Source: Acetobacter malorum
GTDB lineage: Bacteria > Pseudomonadota > Alphaproteobacteria > Acetobacterales > Acetobacteraceae
Direction of reading: 5' to 3'
Length of the DNA stretch: 64,000 nucleotides
NCBI RefSeq assembly: GCF_001580615.1
Contig: NZ_LHZC01000053.1
Location: 124,001-188,000 of the forward strand
The number at the start of each line of letters is the position of its first letter. Position 1 is the first letter of the stretch. A program made the position numbers and the translations under genes. Shown here in pieces: positions 1 through 8,669 of the stretch. The notes beneath the pieces were generated by a model, which was not told the origin of the DNA, searched no databases, and worked only from the letters and a program-made list of their open reading frames with translations.

Positions 1-150
1 AGAATTCATGCCCGGACGATTGAGTGCCTCCGGGGGCGGAAGTGGCGGCACGGTAAAACGGTCCACCTACCAGCGTCTGTCGCGCCGGCAAATTCAGGCG
101 CCCCTCATTCTTCGGCAGGGTAGAGCCGAAAAATGAGGGAGTGTCCTCAA
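1..150 (-). CDS. Partial open frame, downstream of membrane protein gene
   Basis: An uninterrupted minus-strand frame runs off the left edge, directly after the stop of the gene at 147-707. It would read ...EDTPSFFGSTLPKNEG... and has no obvious ATG; an ATT or a start overlapping the upstream gene is needed. The frame stays open for about 48 codons. It may be the next gene of a pilus or transfer operon. The product is not recognised. Part of this stretch resembles CRISPR spacer 1 of this window (see findings). Confidence 0.3.
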
Positions 151-707
151 TGCACTGCGGCGGAGGGCTGCGTGCCTTTGGAGATGACAATATCCAGCTT
201 GGCTTCCTTGTCGCCCAATGGGGTGCAGGTGTAGGACAGGCCACCTTCCTTAGCCTGATGGCCCCAGGCTTTGTCCAGGTAGGAGGTGATAACGGCGCAC
301 GGCATCAGGGCTTTGCCAGAAAATCTGGTCTGATCCCCGCCCTCTACGACGCTCATCGTCTCTTGCAGAGGTGATGCGAATGAAACCAGATCCTCTTTCT
401 GATCCGGCCCCGTATGAGTCAGGATTGCGAGAGGGTAAAACAGATGATCGGAAACGGCTGCCTTCATCTTTTCACCCGTGCTCATGCCTGGATGCTGATA
501 GCTTTCCATCTGGAGTGCCGTTGAGATGCTGTACGCAAGTTCGACAGTGCGAGACACCTGTATATGTTTTATTGCGCCATCAACACGTGCCATGAAGTGC
601 TCTGACGACTTCCTGACGAGGTGCGTCATACCGCCAAAGAGCGCGATAAGGACGCACGCAGTTACTACTGACGCATTGAAGGGTGACCTGAAAAAGTTTT
701 TCAGCAT
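147..707 (-). CDS. Membrane-anchored protein, possibly PilM-like
   Basis: 186 aa. One N-terminal membrane segment (about residues 12-30) is followed by a soluble periplasmic-looking domain. That layout (short N-terminal anchor, small globular domain) fits PilM-type minor proteins of IncI thin pili, and a pilV gene lies elsewhere in the window, but the sequence match is weak and the name is inference. The start ATG at 707 has an AAGG Shine-Dalgarno-like sequence nine bases upstream, inside a CAAGGTTAAAA box (711-722). The frame continues into a possible downstream gene at the window edge. Confidence 0.55.
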   Translation of the reverse strand: MLKNFFRSPFNASVVTACVLIALFGGMTHLVRKSSEHFMARVDGAIKHIQVSRTVELAYSISTALQMESYQHPGMSTGEKMKAAVSDHLFYPLAILTHTGPDQKEDLVSFASPLQETMSVVEGGDQTRFSGKALMPCAVITSYLDKAWGHQAKEGGLSYTCTPLGDKEAKLDIVISKGTQPSAAVH

Positions 708-860
708 GAATTTTAACCTTGGTTATGGCAAAAATCTCGGGATTTGAGACTTAAGCAAGGTATACTGATAGGCTATTTTTTAGTAAAATCGCAAGAGTCT
801 GCAAAGATAGTTCCCGAACGGTGCAATTCCAAGGCGAATTTCCACATAGTTAGATATTGA

Positions 861-1913
861 ATGGAAAGAGAAGATAATCAGATCATGAATTACGAACAGC
901 GACTAGGCCTTGACGCTTCAACCATCACCAGCGCTCTAACCTTGGGAATGCAGCAGAGCCATTCCTCAGAGCTTCTGTCTGAATATCGGTCTGCTCAAAA
1001 AAGTCTCGCCGATTATCTGACGAAGCGCCCTCCGGTCGATCAGGAGGCCAAGGTCCGGTCGATGGCCGACCGCAGCAGGACCTTTCTCAAGGAACTCACG
1101 TCGTCTGACTTCATTGTTCCATGGCTTCTGATGCACACCACCTGCCGGCTTGTCACAGTCTCTGGGAAAACTACGGAATCCACAGTTGAAATTCCGTCTT
1201 GCGACATGAGCGTTGACAGCCTGAAGATTGTGACTATCGGCGGGATGAATGATGAGCGATTACGCCCCTCTTGCCGATCCCCCCGTATCTACGAAGGGCA
1301 AAGCGCAACCACCTCTACGTTCATTGAATGCAGCGCCTGGGGCGGGCGCCGCACTTACAGTGTACGTGGAGAATTCACCCATCTCATTAATTCAAATCTC
1401 ATCCTTAACCATCGCAGCCATAATATGTTGGGCGGTTCTTTCCGAAAATACCACACCATGCTCTTGCCCGTGCATGGCGATCATCTGAGCTATCATCCCA
1501 AGGTCAAACGTATTGTTGATAGCTATCTGCAGGATGTCCCGTCTGAATTAATGCTCGAACTTGCCACCAACGACGAGCGTCGCCAAAAAGTTGAAAATCT
1601 TCAGGCAAGCCTGACGGCCAAACAAGATGCCATCTCTTGCCGGCTGGCTGGTTGCTGCGATTTTCTTGAGATCATGGAGACGCATCAGAGCCTCAGTAAT
1701 ATCTACAAGGAAGAGAAGGAAGCGATCCATTTTTTTCTTGGACGGCGTCTGAGTAATTTCGATCGCATCCCTCCTAAATACAGGCCGATCATCGAAACAT
1801 TTTTCGATCTGTTGAACGGCGTGTTGGATGACGACGACAGGGCTTTGGTGTGGATTGGGATTTCACGGGGGATGTGGGAGATCCCCACGTCTCTTATTCG
1901 TCAGCAATGTTGA
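861..1913 (+). CDS. Hypothetical protein, 350 aa
   Basis: Not recognised. A soluble protein with no signal peptide or membrane segment, three Cys-containing patches and a charged central helix (about residues 225-255). An alternative ATG lies at 885, eight codons in. It stands alone on the plus strand about 45 bp before the sspB-like gene, so co-transcription is possible. Codon pattern looks like ordinary coding sequence throughout. Confidence 0.6.
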   Translation: MEREDNQIMNYEQRLGLDASTITSALTLGMQQSHSSELLSEYRSAQKSLADYLTKRPPVDQEAKVRSMADRSRTFLKELTSSDFIVPWLLMHTTCRLVTVSGKTTESTVEIPSCDMSVDSLKIVTIGGMNDERLRPSCRSPRIYEGQSATTSTFIECSAWGGRRTYSVRGEFTHLINSNLILNHRSHNMLGGSFRKYHTMLLPVHGDHLSYHPKVKRIVDSYLQDVPSELMLELATNDERRQKVENLQASLTAKQDAISCRLAGCCDFLEIMETHQSLSNIYKEEKEAIHFFLGRRLSNFDRIPPKYRPIIETFFDLLNGVLDDDDRALVWIGISRGMWEIPTSLIRQQC

Positions 1914-1958
1914 GAGCCTAGAGAACCGCCTTGCCGCTATTAAATAGGAGACCATGAC

Positions 1959-2477
1959 ATGACTACTAGCCTCCCGTTTCCAAAATGGGCACGAGAACAG
2001 CTTCTTTCCATCGTAAGGAAAGCTGTTGCACAAATGCAATCATCCCATCATAAGAATCTTATATTCATTACATTCAAGTCAGATTATCCCGGCGTACTAA
2101 TTCCACAGTCATTAAGAGAGAAGGCATATGGATCTTGGCGTCTCAACTCAATATTTCTTTATGTAGGTAAACAAAAAAACGTCACAATAGACCCGGAACT
2201 CGATGCGATCACAGCAGAGATTAAAGTTCAGGCTGACTTTGTTGCAACCAAAATCATAATACCATTCAAGGCTATGACAGAATTTACTGACCACCGACAA
2301 AATATCAAAGTCGAACTCGGATATCCAGTAATAGAAGGTGCGGAAAGACATTATTTTAGAGGGGGATCACCATCAACGATAACCATTCCATTCTATAAAA
2401 TGGTTATGAGTTTACCACATGAGCGAGAAGATATATCCCCACGTAACATTGTTCCATTCAACAATGCTACGACCTGA
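1959..2477 (+). CDS. SspB-like ClpXP adaptor homologue with duplicated core strand
   Basis: 172 aa, resembling the SspB fold: an N-terminal helix (WAREQLLSIVRKAV), a strand LIFITF, then DYPGVLIP, and the signature strand pair ending IPFKAMTEFTD (about 100-110). SspB family proteins tether ssrA-tagged substrates to ClpXP. Unusually, a second GGSPSTITIPF segment follows at 135-145, so the core strand is present twice. The short tail NIVPF recalls the ClpX-docking tail of alphaproteobacterial SspB. The ATG at 1959 has a TAGGAG Shine-Dalgarno. The gene is clearly AT-rich and rich in TTA, AGA and ATA codons compared with its neighbours, suggesting a different origin. A second, cleaner copy lies at 4469-4891. 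Confidence 0.65.
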   Translation: MTTSLPFPKWAREQLLSIVRKAVAQMQSSHHKNLIFITFKSDYPGVLIPQSLREKAYGSWRLNSIFLYVGKQKNVTIDPELDAITAEIKVQADFVATKIIIPFKAMTEFTDHRQNIKVELGYPVIEGAERHYFRGGSPSTITIPFYKMVMSLPHEREDISPRNIVPFNNATT

Positions 2478-2518
2478 TCACTGCATGTGGACATATTCTT
2501 AAGTTGACGCGAATCCCA

Positions 2519-2767
2519 ATGGACAACCTCTCCTCCTCCAGTCACTCTGTGGCACAGCTAGACGACAGTGATGACAGCGCCAACCACCTAACCCGTGAGG
2601 TATTCCTTGATCTTGGCAAGGAGGTAGCTCACCGCATTAAAATGGACTTCCCCGAGGCGGTCGACGCCTGTTCGAGCACCTTTCTTCTGAGTGTCCGGAA
2701 TAGTCTCTTCAACGAACTGATTTCGACACTCAAGCAGGCTGGGGAGGGGGTTGATAGTGTATATTAA
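2519..2767 (+). CDS. Hypothetical small acidic protein
   Basis: 82 aa from ATG 2519; a TTG at 2504 would add five residues. Ser/Asp-rich N-terminus, helical C-terminus. Not recognised. Its 3' end overlaps the start of the next small gene by 11 bases, so the pair is probably translationally coupled. Confidence 0.5.
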   Translation: MDNLSSSSHSVAQLDDSDDSANHLTREVFLDLGKEVAHRIKMDFPEAVDACSSTFLLSVRNSLFNELISTLKQAGEGVDSVY

Positions 2768-3041
2768 CATCCAGTATCCGGACGCCATCCGGATCGGAGG
2801 GGAAAGGCTCACCTCCGTTGAAGAGCAGGCGATCATGGAACAAGTCCAGGCTCTCGCAGGGCTAAATATTTTTGATCATGAAGCAACAGAGGCTTACTTG
2901 AAAAACCGGGTCAAAGCGCGCCGGAAGCGGCGCGTGCCAAAGGAAGCGTGGGTTGATCAGTATCTTAAAAGAAGAACCCTTGAGCGCAAAAGGAATGCAA
3001 AAGCCTCTAAACGCAAAAGCGTCTCAGGCGGACTGCGCTAG
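2757..3041 (+). CDS. Hypothetical small basic protein
   Basis: 94 aa from GTG 2757, which sits six bases after a strong GGGGAGGGGG Shine-Dalgarno at 2741-2750. The C-terminal third is dense in Lys and Arg (KARRKRRVPK and later), as in nucleic-acid-binding proteins. Overlaps the end of the preceding acidic gene; an acidic-basic gene pair can suggest a complex, but no family is recognised. Confidence 0.55.
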   Translation: MYINIQYPDAIRIGGERLTSVEEQAIMEQVQALAGLNIFDHEATEAYLKNRVKARRKRRVPKEAWVDQYLKRRTLERKRNAKASKRKSVSGGLR

Positions 3042-3364
3042 GTAGCAGGTTGGCCTCCCTCGATCCCTTCCCACATTTTTCTGATCGACTCTTCACTCCA
3101 GGCTCTCCAGAAAGAACAGCTTTCCTTGCGGTCGATACGGCCGGCATACACACAGTTTTCCCGAAGTCCATCGTCAATGACGCATCCGTCCGGCTTAGAG
3201 CCGGGTTGCATCGTTTCAATCTCGCAGAAGCACCCGAACTGCTGTCCCTGTGGAGGTGGGGGCGTGACCTTCCACCCGGCCGCCTCAAGGATATTCCGGG
3301 CTTCCCTGATTTTGGCTGGCAGATCTTCAGGTCCACTTTCCGTTGCTTTGGCGGGTTGCGTCAT
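3038..3364 (-). CDS. Hypothetical Cys-containing protein
   Basis: 108 aa, five Cys (FGCFCEI, GCVIDD, ENCVYAG, ESCSFW), which could form a metal site. Not recognised. Convergent with the small basic gene, the two stops overlapping by a few bases. The plus-strand frames over the same stretch look like shadows. Confidence 0.5.
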   Translation of the reverse strand: MTQPAKATESGPEDLPAKIREARNILEAAGWKVTPPPPQGQQFGCFCEIETMQPGSKPDGCVIDDGLRENCVYAGRIDRKESCSFWRAWSEESIRKMWEGIEGGQPAT

Positions 3365-3585
3365 GACAAAGGCCTTCCAGACTGATCCTGAAGCCTCTTT
3401 TACAGCGTTTCCTCAGCCTGGACAGCACATTTCCGGACGCAAGGCCGCCCAATGTTAAGGGTGGGAAACGATCTTGCCGTTGTAGACAAGAACGATTGTC
3501 TTTGAACACGACCAATCCGATGGGTATTCATGGTGGAGATCGACCACCTCCGATCAGTGAGTGACCCAGCCAGCAGGAGAAGCAG
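3365..3585. other. Intergenic region, no gene seen
   Basis: About 220 bp between a minus-strand and a plus-strand gene. It should hold divergent promoters. A GGAGAAG Shine-Dalgarno precedes ATG 3586. No repeat or hairpin of note was seen. Confidence 0.4.
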
Positions 3586-4479
3586 ATGGCATATGCGACT
3601 GATGCCACAGAAACATCAGCGGCGCCCACCAATTCCCTCCCGTGGCAGAGGAAGCTATCTGAAATTCTCAGAAATCTGACCCGCCTGCCAGCGCGCTGGG
3701 ATGGATACGACGGGAAGCCCGTCACAGATCTTGCAGCGTCCCGTGCTCGGGAAATACTGGATACGGCACTGTGTGGTGTTCCCTCGCCACACTGTCCTTC
3801 CATCGTCCCGATGAGTGACGGCAGTGTGCAGCTCGAATGGCACAGAAACGGCTTAGACCTCGAACTAATCATTTACGGGGATTCTGGCTCTTTGGAGCTA
3901 TGGCTCCGCTCTACCGAATGCTATCTGGAGGTTCCCTTTCCCCATCGTGGGGGTGTTCTTTATGGTGCTATCGCCAGAGAGATGTTCGTGAAGCTGGCAG
4001 CCATTGCCGCTGGGCAGGATATCACCTTGGACATCCCACAAGATCCCCCTCCCCGCCAGGCATGGCGTGAAACAATAAATTCCGCACTTCAAGACCTGAC
4101 CTCCGCGGAGGTTGCGATAGATGGACAGCCGATGGATCCGGCTACGTCTCTTGCGGCCGAACGTGGTCGGGAGTTGCTGGAGAAGTCCCTGACGAACGTG
4201 CCATCACCTGTCTGCCCGGATATCGCCCTTCTGGCGCGCGGCGGCGTGCTGATTGAATGGCATCGGAATCATGTGGATCTGGAATTACGGATAGATGGCC
4301 CATCCGGCGCTCTCCGACTGGAGTTGCGAGCAGTCCAGTTTTACGGAGACGAAAGAGGCGGCGGATACCACAACCGAAGAGACGTGTGCGCCGGGACTCA
4401 GGCAGAAAAGACTTTCGTGGAATTTGCCCGGATTGCTGCAGGCCCACTCATTGCGTGCAACCAGCGACATGACGCTTAA
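3586..4479 (+). CDS. Two-domain tandem-repeat protein, unknown function
   Basis: 297 aa made of two related halves. The first carries LPARWDGYDGKPV (34-46) and VQLEWHRNGLDLEL (81-94). The second carries VLIEWHRNHVDLEL (221-234), but its WDGYDG motif is replaced by AIDGQPMDP. Proteins with this WxGY...LEWH...DLEI pattern are common orphans in bacteria and plasmids; no biochemical role is known to me. The sspB-like gene downstream starts inside its last codons (ATG at 4469), so the two are likely translationally coupled and may act together. Confidence 0.65.
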   Translation: MAYATDATETSAAPTNSLPWQRKLSEILRNLTRLPARWDGYDGKPVTDLAASRAREILDTALCGVPSPHCPSIVPMSDGSVQLEWHRNGLDLELIIYGDSGSLELWLRSTECYLEVPFPHRGGVLYGAIAREMFVKLAAIAAGQDITLDIPQDPPPRQAWRETINSALQDLTSAEVAIDGQPMDPATSLAAERGRELLEKSLTNVPSPVCPDIALLARGGVLIEWHRNHVDLELRIDGPSGALRLELRAVQFYGDERGGGYHNRRDVCAGTQAEKTFVEFARIAAGPLIACNQRHDA

Positions 4480-4891
4480 GCTGACCGCTCCGACGGGGCT
4501 TCTTCCTTATCGGGATTGGGTGCGCAAAGAACTGCTTGATATCGCACGGAAAGCAATGGTGTCGATGCAGTCCTCTGGCAGTAGCCACCTGGTGTATGTG
4601 ACCTTTGTGCCTGATTATCCCGGTGTGATCGTCCCCGAGTGCGTCAGAGAGGACTATCCGAGATCTGCGACGATCTTTCTCCGCATCGGCCGGAAAGAGA
4701 GGGTTTCTATCGACCTGCGCCATGACGCGCTCACTGCGGAGGTCATCTTCAAGGGTGGGCAGCCCTCGACGATAACCATCCCATTCAAGGCCATGACCGT
4801 ATTCCTCGACCGCCAGCGGAATGTCAAAATCGACCTTGGCCAGCCGCCACAAGTCAAAAGAGGCAATGTCATCCCGCTCAGGAAGTGGTGA
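4469..4891 (+). CDS. SspB-like ClpXP adaptor homologue
   Basis: 140 aa, a compact SspB-type protein: N-terminal helix (YRDWVRKELLDIARKAM, 14-30), strands HLVYVTF and DYPGVIVP, then the signature GGQPSTITIPFKAMTVFLD (96-114) and a short tail GNVIPLRKW resembling the ClpX-binding tail of alphaproteobacterial SspB. Known SspB proteins deliver ssrA-tagged or other substrates to ClpXP. The ATG overlaps the stop of the tandem-repeat gene by 11 bases. Whether it binds ssrA tags or a plasmid-specific substrate cannot be read from sequence. Confidence 0.7.
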   Translation: MTLKLTAPTGLLPYRDWVRKELLDIARKAMVSMQSSGSSHLVYVTFVPDYPGVIVPECVREDYPRSATIFLRIGRKERVSIDLRHDALTAEVIFKGGQPSTITIPFKAMTVFLDRQRNVKIDLGQPPQVKRGNVIPLRKW

Positions 4892-4899
4892 AAACGGAG

Positions 4900-5187
4900 C
4901 TACTGGCCCCTGTAACCCTCTACAATGACATTCAGTTCATGGGCGGACACGGACCAGGCCCGCAAGGTTGGGATCAGAGCCACATCGACGCAACAGGTGA
5001 AACGCCTGGCATTGCCGACCCTCTCCCCTGGGTCTTTGCGCATTGCCTCTACGGCCTTCACGCACTGATCAAGGCTATATGGGCGAAGGTCCGGGATGCC
5101 CCCATCCATAAGCCCGGCCTTAATCAGATAGGCATCGTTGAGCAGGTCATTGATGATCCGGTCTTCCGGAGAGGCCGGGGGCGTCAC
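4900..5187 (-). CDS. Hypothetical protein, 95 aa
   Basis: Starts at GTG 5187 after GGAGTAGGGA, a good Shine-Dalgarno. Helical N-terminus, a Cys pair (TCCVDV) in the second half. Not recognised. It follows the 5234-5620 gene by 46 bp and is probably in the same transcript; convergent with the sspB-like gene. Confidence 0.5.
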   Translation of the reverse strand: MTPPASPEDRIINDLLNDAYLIKAGLMDGGIPDLRPYSLDQCVKAVEAMRKDPGERVGNARRFTCCVDVALIPTLRAWSVSAHELNVIVEGYRGQ

Positions 5188-5233
5188 TTCCCTACTCCAA
5201 TCGCACCGCGTCCGGTTCCAGCAGACGAAATCA

Positions 5234-5620
5234 TTAGAGGCGCTTCCCTGTCATCGGATCAAAATTCCTTGGGCTCAGGGCCATAATCTCTTCGTCTGCC
5301 GGCACAACCGTTTCAACTGCGTAGGCCACAAGCACATCTGCCGCCCCCTCCGCTACGCGGGTGTAGAACCGAAACTTCCCGTCCTTCCAGTTCCAGTCAT
5401 GCACCTTGTCCTCCAAAAAGACCGTTTGATTGTGAACCAGCAAATGCCCGCTCCCGACCAGACGGTCCTCATTGATGATAGTGCAAACCCGAACCGGGCA
5501 TCGGGCCAGAGGGGTAGAAACCCGACCATTGACGGGAACATCCTTCAAAATCTCATAATCAATGGCGCGGAGGAATTTCCGGGCATTTAATGGCGCAGGC
5601 GAATGCGAAGAAGCGGTCAT
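5234..5620 (-). CDS. Hypothetical protein, 128 aa
   Basis: ATG 5620 is preceded by AAGGAATTGAC (Shine-Dalgarno AAGGA). A mixed alpha/beta protein, with HNQTVFLEDKVHDW and GKFRFYTRVAEG segments suggesting a beta sandwich. Not recognised. First gene of a two-gene minus-strand unit. Confidence 0.55.
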   Translation of the reverse strand: MTASSHSPAPLNARKFLRAIDYEILKDVPVNGRVSTPLARCPVRVCTIINEDRLVGSGHLLVHNQTVFLEDKVHDWNWKDGKFRFYTRVAEGAADVLVAYAVETVVPADEEIMALSPRNFDPMTGKRL

Positions 5621-5966
5621 GTCAATTCCTTGAATTGGATTTATTTCTGTTATTACTTAGTGTTTTTATTATAAACCAGAATGCGCGCGATGGAAAGCGG
5701 AACAAACCGCGCCGAGGATGGTCCGCGTCAATATTTCGGCCCCCGGAAAGTGGTGCCCTCCGCCTCTCCTCCGACATGTCAGAAATCACGGGCCGACCCA
5801 TACTCCATGAGGCGGGCTTGCTGGCGCAGTCCAAGGCCAAAGAACAAAGAAGCAGGAATTTTCGGATTTCATAATGGTTTGAGCATGGACTAATTACTCA
5901 TATGTGCTACATTGGAAGGATAGAAAGACAGCTTACGCGGTTATTAGCGAAAGGATAAAACGCGAT
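5621..5966. promoter_or_regulatory. Divergent intergenic region with AAGGATAAA box
   Basis: About 345 bp between divergent genes. The left end is AT-rich (5640-5680) and suits the promoter of the minus gene at 5620. AAAGGATAAAA at 5950-5960 matches the recurrent box and lies 7 bp before ATG 5967. Short frames over the middle look spurious. Confidence 0.35.
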
Positions 5967-6908
5967 ATGGTTCATCCGAAGAAGCCACTCCCCTCCGATC
6001 TTACGGCGAATGAAATCCTGGTCCTGATGGCCGTCTCGATGATCCTGCGCCATCGCTCATCAAGCGCGAAGACGGACGAAATTGCCTCCATGATTGAGGA
6101 TAATTCGTCGTGGGTTCGCCGCCATGGGAAACGCCTGAACGACACATATCTTGTCCTGTCACCGAACGGTCACTGCTTTCCACTGTGGCAAGAGGCGAAT
6201 ACGCATCAAATGGTCGCATCTATCCTTGCGGACTACGAACCCCGTGAAGGCGATGATGCGCGATACAGCCACAATATCGCGGGTAAGCATCCACGCGGCA
6301 ATATCCTTCTTCTGAAAAACGGTGACGTAAGAGTATGGTGTCCGCCGAGCCTTACCGAACGCTCTGCAGGCGGAGAGAAGATCCCTGCGCCATTCCAGGA
6401 CCCTGATGCCAAGAAGAAGCCTCAGCACAATGGAAAATGGCTCCGCATCGGAAAGCGCACGCCCCTTTCATACGCCGTCCAGGACCCGTCTCTCTATGCA
6501 AACGGGAAAAAGCCCGCAGCCGGTGACGTCGTCAAACTGATCAAGTCCGCTTCGTGGCCTTACGCCTCGACAATTTGTCCGCGCCCCAAGCAAGGCAAGG
6601 TGATTGCCGCAGAAGCCGGAATGGTAATGATCGATTGGGATGAGGGAGCGAACCCTTTGACACTGCCATTTTCGGCGGTTGAAGCGCCATACCTTGTGCC
6701 CGAGGCAGATGCAGATACCAGTCTTTTGAGCGATCCTCAGCTTAAGGTGTTCAAGGCAATTCAGGAGGGTCGTTATGACATTCTGGAGCGGGGTGGCGCA
6801 CGGAGGGTTGTTGTCGATGGAAGATCTGTCAACACAAGGACTCTTCAGGCAGTAGGGGAGGTCGGACAACTTCCCGGCGATATCCAATCCTTGCATATTA
6901 ATGGCTAA
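5967..6908 (+). CDS. Hypothetical protein with N-terminal helix-turn-helix-like region
   Basis: 313 aa from ATG 5967; a GTG at 5904 would add 21 residues but lies upstream of an AAGGATAAAA box. The N-terminal stretch LTANEILVLMAVSMILRHRS...TDEIASMIEDNSSWVRRH reads like a winged-helix domain; the rest is unrecognised, with a possible KOW/SH3-like segment (GDVVKLIKS, GKVIAAEAGMVMIDWD). May be a plasmid regulator; unproven. Confidence 0.55.
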   Translation: MVHPKKPLPSDLTANEILVLMAVSMILRHRSSSAKTDEIASMIEDNSSWVRRHGKRLNDTYLVLSPNGHCFPLWQEANTHQMVASILADYEPREGDDARYSHNIAGKHPRGNILLLKNGDVRVWCPPSLTERSAGGEKIPAPFQDPDAKKKPQHNGKWLRIGKRTPLSYAVQDPSLYANGKKPAAGDVVKLIKSASWPYASTICPRPKQGKVIAAEAGMVMIDWDEGANPLTLPFSAVEAPYLVPEADADTSLLSDPQLKVFKAIQEGRYDILERGGARRVVVDGRSVNTRTLQAVGEVGQLPGDIQSLHING

Positions 6909-7049
6909 GCCATGTAAGACGCATTCCGTCGGCCGTAGACAGAGCTTGCAGATGGAAAATTACGCTTATATAACTTACATAAATCGATACGAAGATGTAT
7001 GGGTGCCTTTATTCACCCAAAGGCACCTTTAGATAAGAAGGCAGGACAC

Positions 7050-7973
7050 ATGGCTTACGCTTATTCTATTAGAAATATGATTTATTTTAATACCAACGAA
7101 TATGAAACAGTCCTTATTATAGATGCCATCAGAGCCGTTTTGCAGAAGGATCCCCCTGAAAATACATGGATTGCTTTTCTGCGGCGCTATGTCGAACAGG
7201 GTGACGGACTTTCCGGCCTAGCCCTGGTGCACATGAATAATTTCCTTGCAAAAGATGGATGCAAAGGCAAGCAGGTCACTCTTCGTCCAACAAAAGTCCC
7301 CTACTGCGGACCTGACGCAAAAGGACGGCTTGCAGCCGATAGGCGTTTGATCTTCAAAACACTAACCGGGATGGAGATTAAGAAAAAATCCCTCTTTCTT
7401 CAAGAACAGAGGCGCGGAATGGGCGCGGAACCAGAGACGCCGGAATTCGATCCGACTTTCGACGATCAGGAGGCCCTGTTTAAAGAATATGCCGAACTGG
7501 TTAAGAGATTGTCTGGCCCAAAACCTATAACCCCTGCGGCAGTACGCGCTCCGCTGTCGACAACGTCTCCGCGGCAGCCGACTCTCTCTCTTTCCACTTC
7601 CAAGGCCTCCGCTCTACGGCTTCCAGATCCACTGGATCAACCCGAGATAAGCAGTGGGGGAGAGGCCACCCCTTTCGCTATCAAGCCTTCACCAGCAGAA
7701 AGCGTAGCCGAGGCCGCCTTCCCGCATCAGCCTGGCCACATCGAACAGGCGCAACCCTTCATTCCCGATGGAATGGGCTGGCCCACTTATGAAGAAGCAA
7801 TTCCTCAGCCGGACTTTTCTGCTCCCAAAACCGCATCAGCCGACGCAAACCACTCCAATCTCTCTGCGGCTATCAGTTGGATGGAGAGCATCGCCAGCAT
7901 GATCGGTAACAACGGACCCGTCCGAACTCATATCGATAACATGAAGCTCCTTCAAAAAAGTCTGGCAGCATGA
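7050..7973 (+). CDS. Hypothetical protein with Pro/Ser-rich linker
   Basis: 307 aa from ATG 7050, behind the Shine-Dalgarno AGGACAC; an upstream in-frame ATG at 6999 lacks one. An ordered N-terminal domain (1-145) is followed by a Pro/Ser/Thr-rich linker (about 150-265) and a short helical C-terminus. Not recognised. Its stop overlaps the next start (ATGA), indicating coupling. Confidence 0.55.
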   Translation: MAYAYSIRNMIYFNTNEYETVLIIDAIRAVLQKDPPENTWIAFLRRYVEQGDGLSGLALVHMNNFLAKDGCKGKQVTLRPTKVPYCGPDAKGRLAADRRLIFKTLTGMEIKKKSLFLQEQRRGMGAEPETPEFDPTFDDQEALFKEYAELVKRLSGPKPITPAAVRAPLSTTSPRQPTLSLSTSKASALRLPDPLDQPEISSGGEATPFAIKPSPAESVAEAAFPHQPGHIEQAQPFIPDGMGWPTYEEAIPQPDFSAPKTASADANHSNLSAAISWMESIASMIGNNGPVRTHIDNMKLLQKSLAA

Positions 7974-8359
7974 GTCAACCTTTGCACTTGTTCGCGAATG
8001 AAATCGCCAAGGCCACTCCGGTACATCCGACACCTGCCGGTTACGCATTCCACTTCGACACTCCGGCCGATCCGAGAGATGAGACCGAAGTTCACCTGAC
8101 GTTCAAGAACGCTGCCCCCTCTTTTCAGGACGATGGATTGCTCTGGGCAGACCTTCAGGCGATGAGTCCAGAAGGCGCGTCACTGGCTCCTTCTGACATC
8201 CCCAGTATCAGAGCCATCATGGCTGAGAATGGCATCAGCTTTGATGGTTGCTTCTCAGCATCTGTACACAACCCAGAGCATGCTGTGGCTCAGGCGGCGG
8301 CATTCCAAGCTGCCCTCCGGTGCATCAGGGCCATCCAGCGCAACGCCCTGCCCTCTTAA
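7970..8359 (+). CDS. Hypothetical protein, 129 aa
   Basis: Begins at ATG 7970, overlapping the stop of the preceding gene, so the two form an operon. Ends in an Ala-rich helix. No family recognised. Confidence 0.55.
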   Translation: MSQPLHLFANEIAKATPVHPTPAGYAFHFDTPADPRDETEVHLTFKNAAPSFQDDGLLWADLQAMSPEGASLAPSDIPSIRAIMAENGISFDGCFSASVHNPEHAVAQAAAFQAALRCIRAIQRNALPS

Positions 8360-8462
8360 AACCTTGCCTTATGCCGTGGCCAGTGCGTAGGCCATCTGCA
8401 GCGAACCTGGCTTCAGGATCGCTGCAGCGAGGGTTCTAGTGCCGCGACCAAAAGAAAGCGCG

Positions 8463-8585
8463 TCAATTACCGTCAGTTCCAGTATTCTTTGTGAAAGCCT
8501 GTTCCTGAGCAAAAAGAATTTCGGTCGGAGATGTGTCCGCTTCCTTAAGATCCGAGATCATAGCCAGTAAGTCAGAATGTGACAT
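8463..8585 (-). CDS. Small ORF, 40 aa
   Basis: ATG 8585 to TGA 8463, encoding MSHSDLLAMISDLKEAD...TGTDGN, an amphipathic helix-forming peptide. It follows the 8670-9041 gene on the same strand. Coding is plausible from its composition but unproven; no family recognised. Confidence 0.3.
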   Translation of the reverse strand: MSHSDLLAMISDLKEADTSPTEILFAQEQAFTKNTGTDGN

Positions 8586-8669
8586 TGAAGTTCCATTCAC
8601 TAAATGATCGGTGATGCGGGCGATTTGATCTGGCCGGGTCTTGAACCCTGCAATATCCAGCCCGAAGCA

